From assembly GCA_002348045.1 (NCBI GenBank), contig DDYO01000318.1, forward strand, positions 1 through 7,736: a DNA stretch of 7,736 nucleotides. The letters are read 5' to 3'. Numbering within the stretch: the stretch's first letter is position 1; each line of letters opens with the position of its first letter. Shown piece after piece: positions 6,788 to 7,736 of this stretch. This DNA is from Anaerolineales bacterium UBA2232 (GTDB lineage Bacteria; Chloroflexota; Anaerolineae; UBA2200). The notes beneath the pieces were generated by a model. It was not told where the DNA came from. It saw nothing but the letters and a program-made list of their open reading frames with translations, and did no database searches. Both the position numbers and the translations under genes were made by a program.

Positions 6788-7736
6788 GTGGCGATATCGG
6801 GACGGAGCCGGGCCAAGGGCAGCCTGCTTGTGGGCCTCGTTGTGGGTTTGCTTCTGATCGTTTGGGCGACGGCGCAGGGCGGAAACAGCGCTCAGGTCCC
6901 GGAGCCATTCTCTAAGGAGTATTACGTCACACCGGGAGACCGCTTCGGCGTTGGTCTGTTCAAGGGCGTTACGGTGACCGTCAATGGCACGACGCGCTCT
7001 GCTTTGATCACTGACTATGCGGTGGATGAGCTGCAGGTCGGGTGGTACTCGGACTGGCGGACCAACCGGGAGCCCTTGCGGCCTGGTGGTATTCGGTACG
7101 CCCAACTGGTCCCGGTGCGCGCCAGCGCCTATCCGACGGTTACCCTGGGGCTGACCGACACGGCAGAGGCCACTCCTGGATCTCTGTGGTTGGTGGGCAA
7201 CGAACCCGAGGCCAAATACGGACAGGGGAAGCGAACGCCGGGAGAATACGCCCAGATATACCACGACGTCTACACCATAATCAAGGACGCTGACCCCAGC
7301 GCGTGGGTGGCAATCGGTGGGGTCATTCAGCCCACACCCTTGCGGCTGGAGTGGCTGGATCGCGTTCTGAACGAGTACCAGATGCGCTATGGACAGGCCA
7401 TGCCTGTGGACGTCTGGAATATTCACATGCAGATCCTCAATGAGGAGGCCGGAAGCTGGGGCGCGGAAATCCCGGTGGGATTGACTCAGACTCAGGGCCG
7501 GCTTTACTCGTTTGCGGATAATGCCAGCCCGACAGAGTTCTGTCGATTGGTCATCGAGTTCAGACAGTGGATGAAGGCTCGTGGACTGCAGGACAGACCG
7601 TTGATCATCTCTGAGTATGGGGTCTTGCTGCCATCCAGCTACCTGGCGGGTGGCGATGATGCGCAAGGCGATCAAATGGTGATCGGCTTTATGCGCGGCA
7701 CCTTTGACTTTATGCTTAGCGCCAAGGATACAACGT
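6788..7736 (+). CDS. Secreted glycoside-hydrolase-like protein, paralogue of the gene at 2793 (3' end outside window)
   Basis: The frame stays open to the window edge, giving 316 residues without a stop. The N-terminus is basic, followed by a hydrophobic core at about 12-30, as in a signal peptide or membrane anchor. The barrel-like domain shows VGWYSDW (84-90), YAQLVPVR (104-111), LVGNEPE with the probable acid/base Glu 139, VDVWNIH (207-213) and LIISEYGV with the probable nucleophile Glu 276. The order WYxxW, a middle strand, NEP, then a late Glu recalls the Glyco_hydro_cc (GH128-type) pattern, whose characterised members act on beta-1,3-glucan. The match is by eye only, and the substrate here is unknown. 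Long stretches match the upstream paralogue, such as YAxIYHDxYTxIK, DPSA, IGGV, WLDRVLxEY and AMPVDVWN. It lacks that protein's Cys-rich insert. It begins 31 bases after the DUF4012 stop, probably in the same operon. Domains beyond the barrel would lie outside the window. Confidence 0.8.
   Translation, partial: MAISGRSRAKGSLLVGLVVGLLLIVWATAQGGNSAQVPEPFSKEYYVTPGDRFGVGLFKGVTVTVNGTTRSALITDYAVDELQVGWYSDWRTNREPLRPGGIRYAQLVPVRASAYPTVTLGLTDTAEATPGSLWLVGNEPEAKYGQGKRTPGEYAQIYHDVYTIIKDADPSAWVAIGGVIQPTPLRLEWLDRVLNEYQMRYGQAMPVDVWNIHMQILNEEAGSWGAEIPVGLTQTQGRLYSFADNASPTEFCRLVIEFRQWMKARGLQDRPLIISEYGVLLPSSYLAGGDDAQGDQMVIGFMRGTFDFMLSAKDTT

Noticed and set aside
6626..7675. Minus-strand open frame of 349 codons at the right end
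   Set aside because: It lies opposite the second hydrolase-like gene, whose plus-strand translation is strongly homologous to the gene at 2793. The reverse frame shows no family features.

Overview
The window is 7736 bases of GC-rich DNA in which every gene reads on the plus strand. It looks like part of a surface-polysaccharide (capsule or exopolysaccharide) locus. The best guess for the host is a member of the Chloroflexota, perhaps an Anaerolineae-like lineage. The grounds are a secreted protein with a Thr-rich 'TPT/TATAT' linker that ends in a short hydrophobic LPVIRK-type tail, a DUF4012 membrane protein beside polysaccharide genes, and a CBM96/DNRLRE-like beta domain. This assignment is an inference from style, because no rRNA or marker gene is present.

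Layout. (1) Positions 2-439 hold the C-terminal end of an O-antigen ligase/polymerase-type membrane protein. (2) 426-1841 encode a WbaP/WcaJ-type polyprenyl-phosphate sugar-1-phosphate transferase, the enzyme that would load the first sugar onto the lipid carrier. (3) 1846-2655 encode a class I SAM methyltransferase-like protein with a non-canonical first motif. These three genes overlap or nearly touch and look like one transcription unit. (4) A gap of 137 bases (2656-2792) carries a small inverted repeat and a perfect TATAAT box, so a second transcript probably starts here. (5) 2793-4766 encode a secreted glycoside-hydrolase-like TIM barrel joined to a beta-rich carbohydrate-binding-like domain, a Thr-rich linker and a hydrophobic tail. 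(6) 4810-6756 encode a membrane-anchored DUF4012 protein. (7) From 6788 to the window edge lies a second secreted glycoside-hydrolase-like protein, a clear paralogue of the first.

How they may work together. The transferase starts a lipid-linked repeat unit, the ligase/polymerase-like protein extends or transfers it, and the methyltransferase may decorate it. The two exported hydrolase-like proteins and the DUF4012 protein between them would act outside the membrane, to trim, remodel or anchor the finished polymer. The first part is standard knowledge of Wzx/Wzy-type pathways. The second part is inference, and the hydrolase/DUF4012/hydrolase cassette is the most interesting part of the window.

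No tRNA, rRNA, CRISPR array, insertion sequence or integrase was seen. The long minus-strand open frames are shadows of the plus-strand genes.
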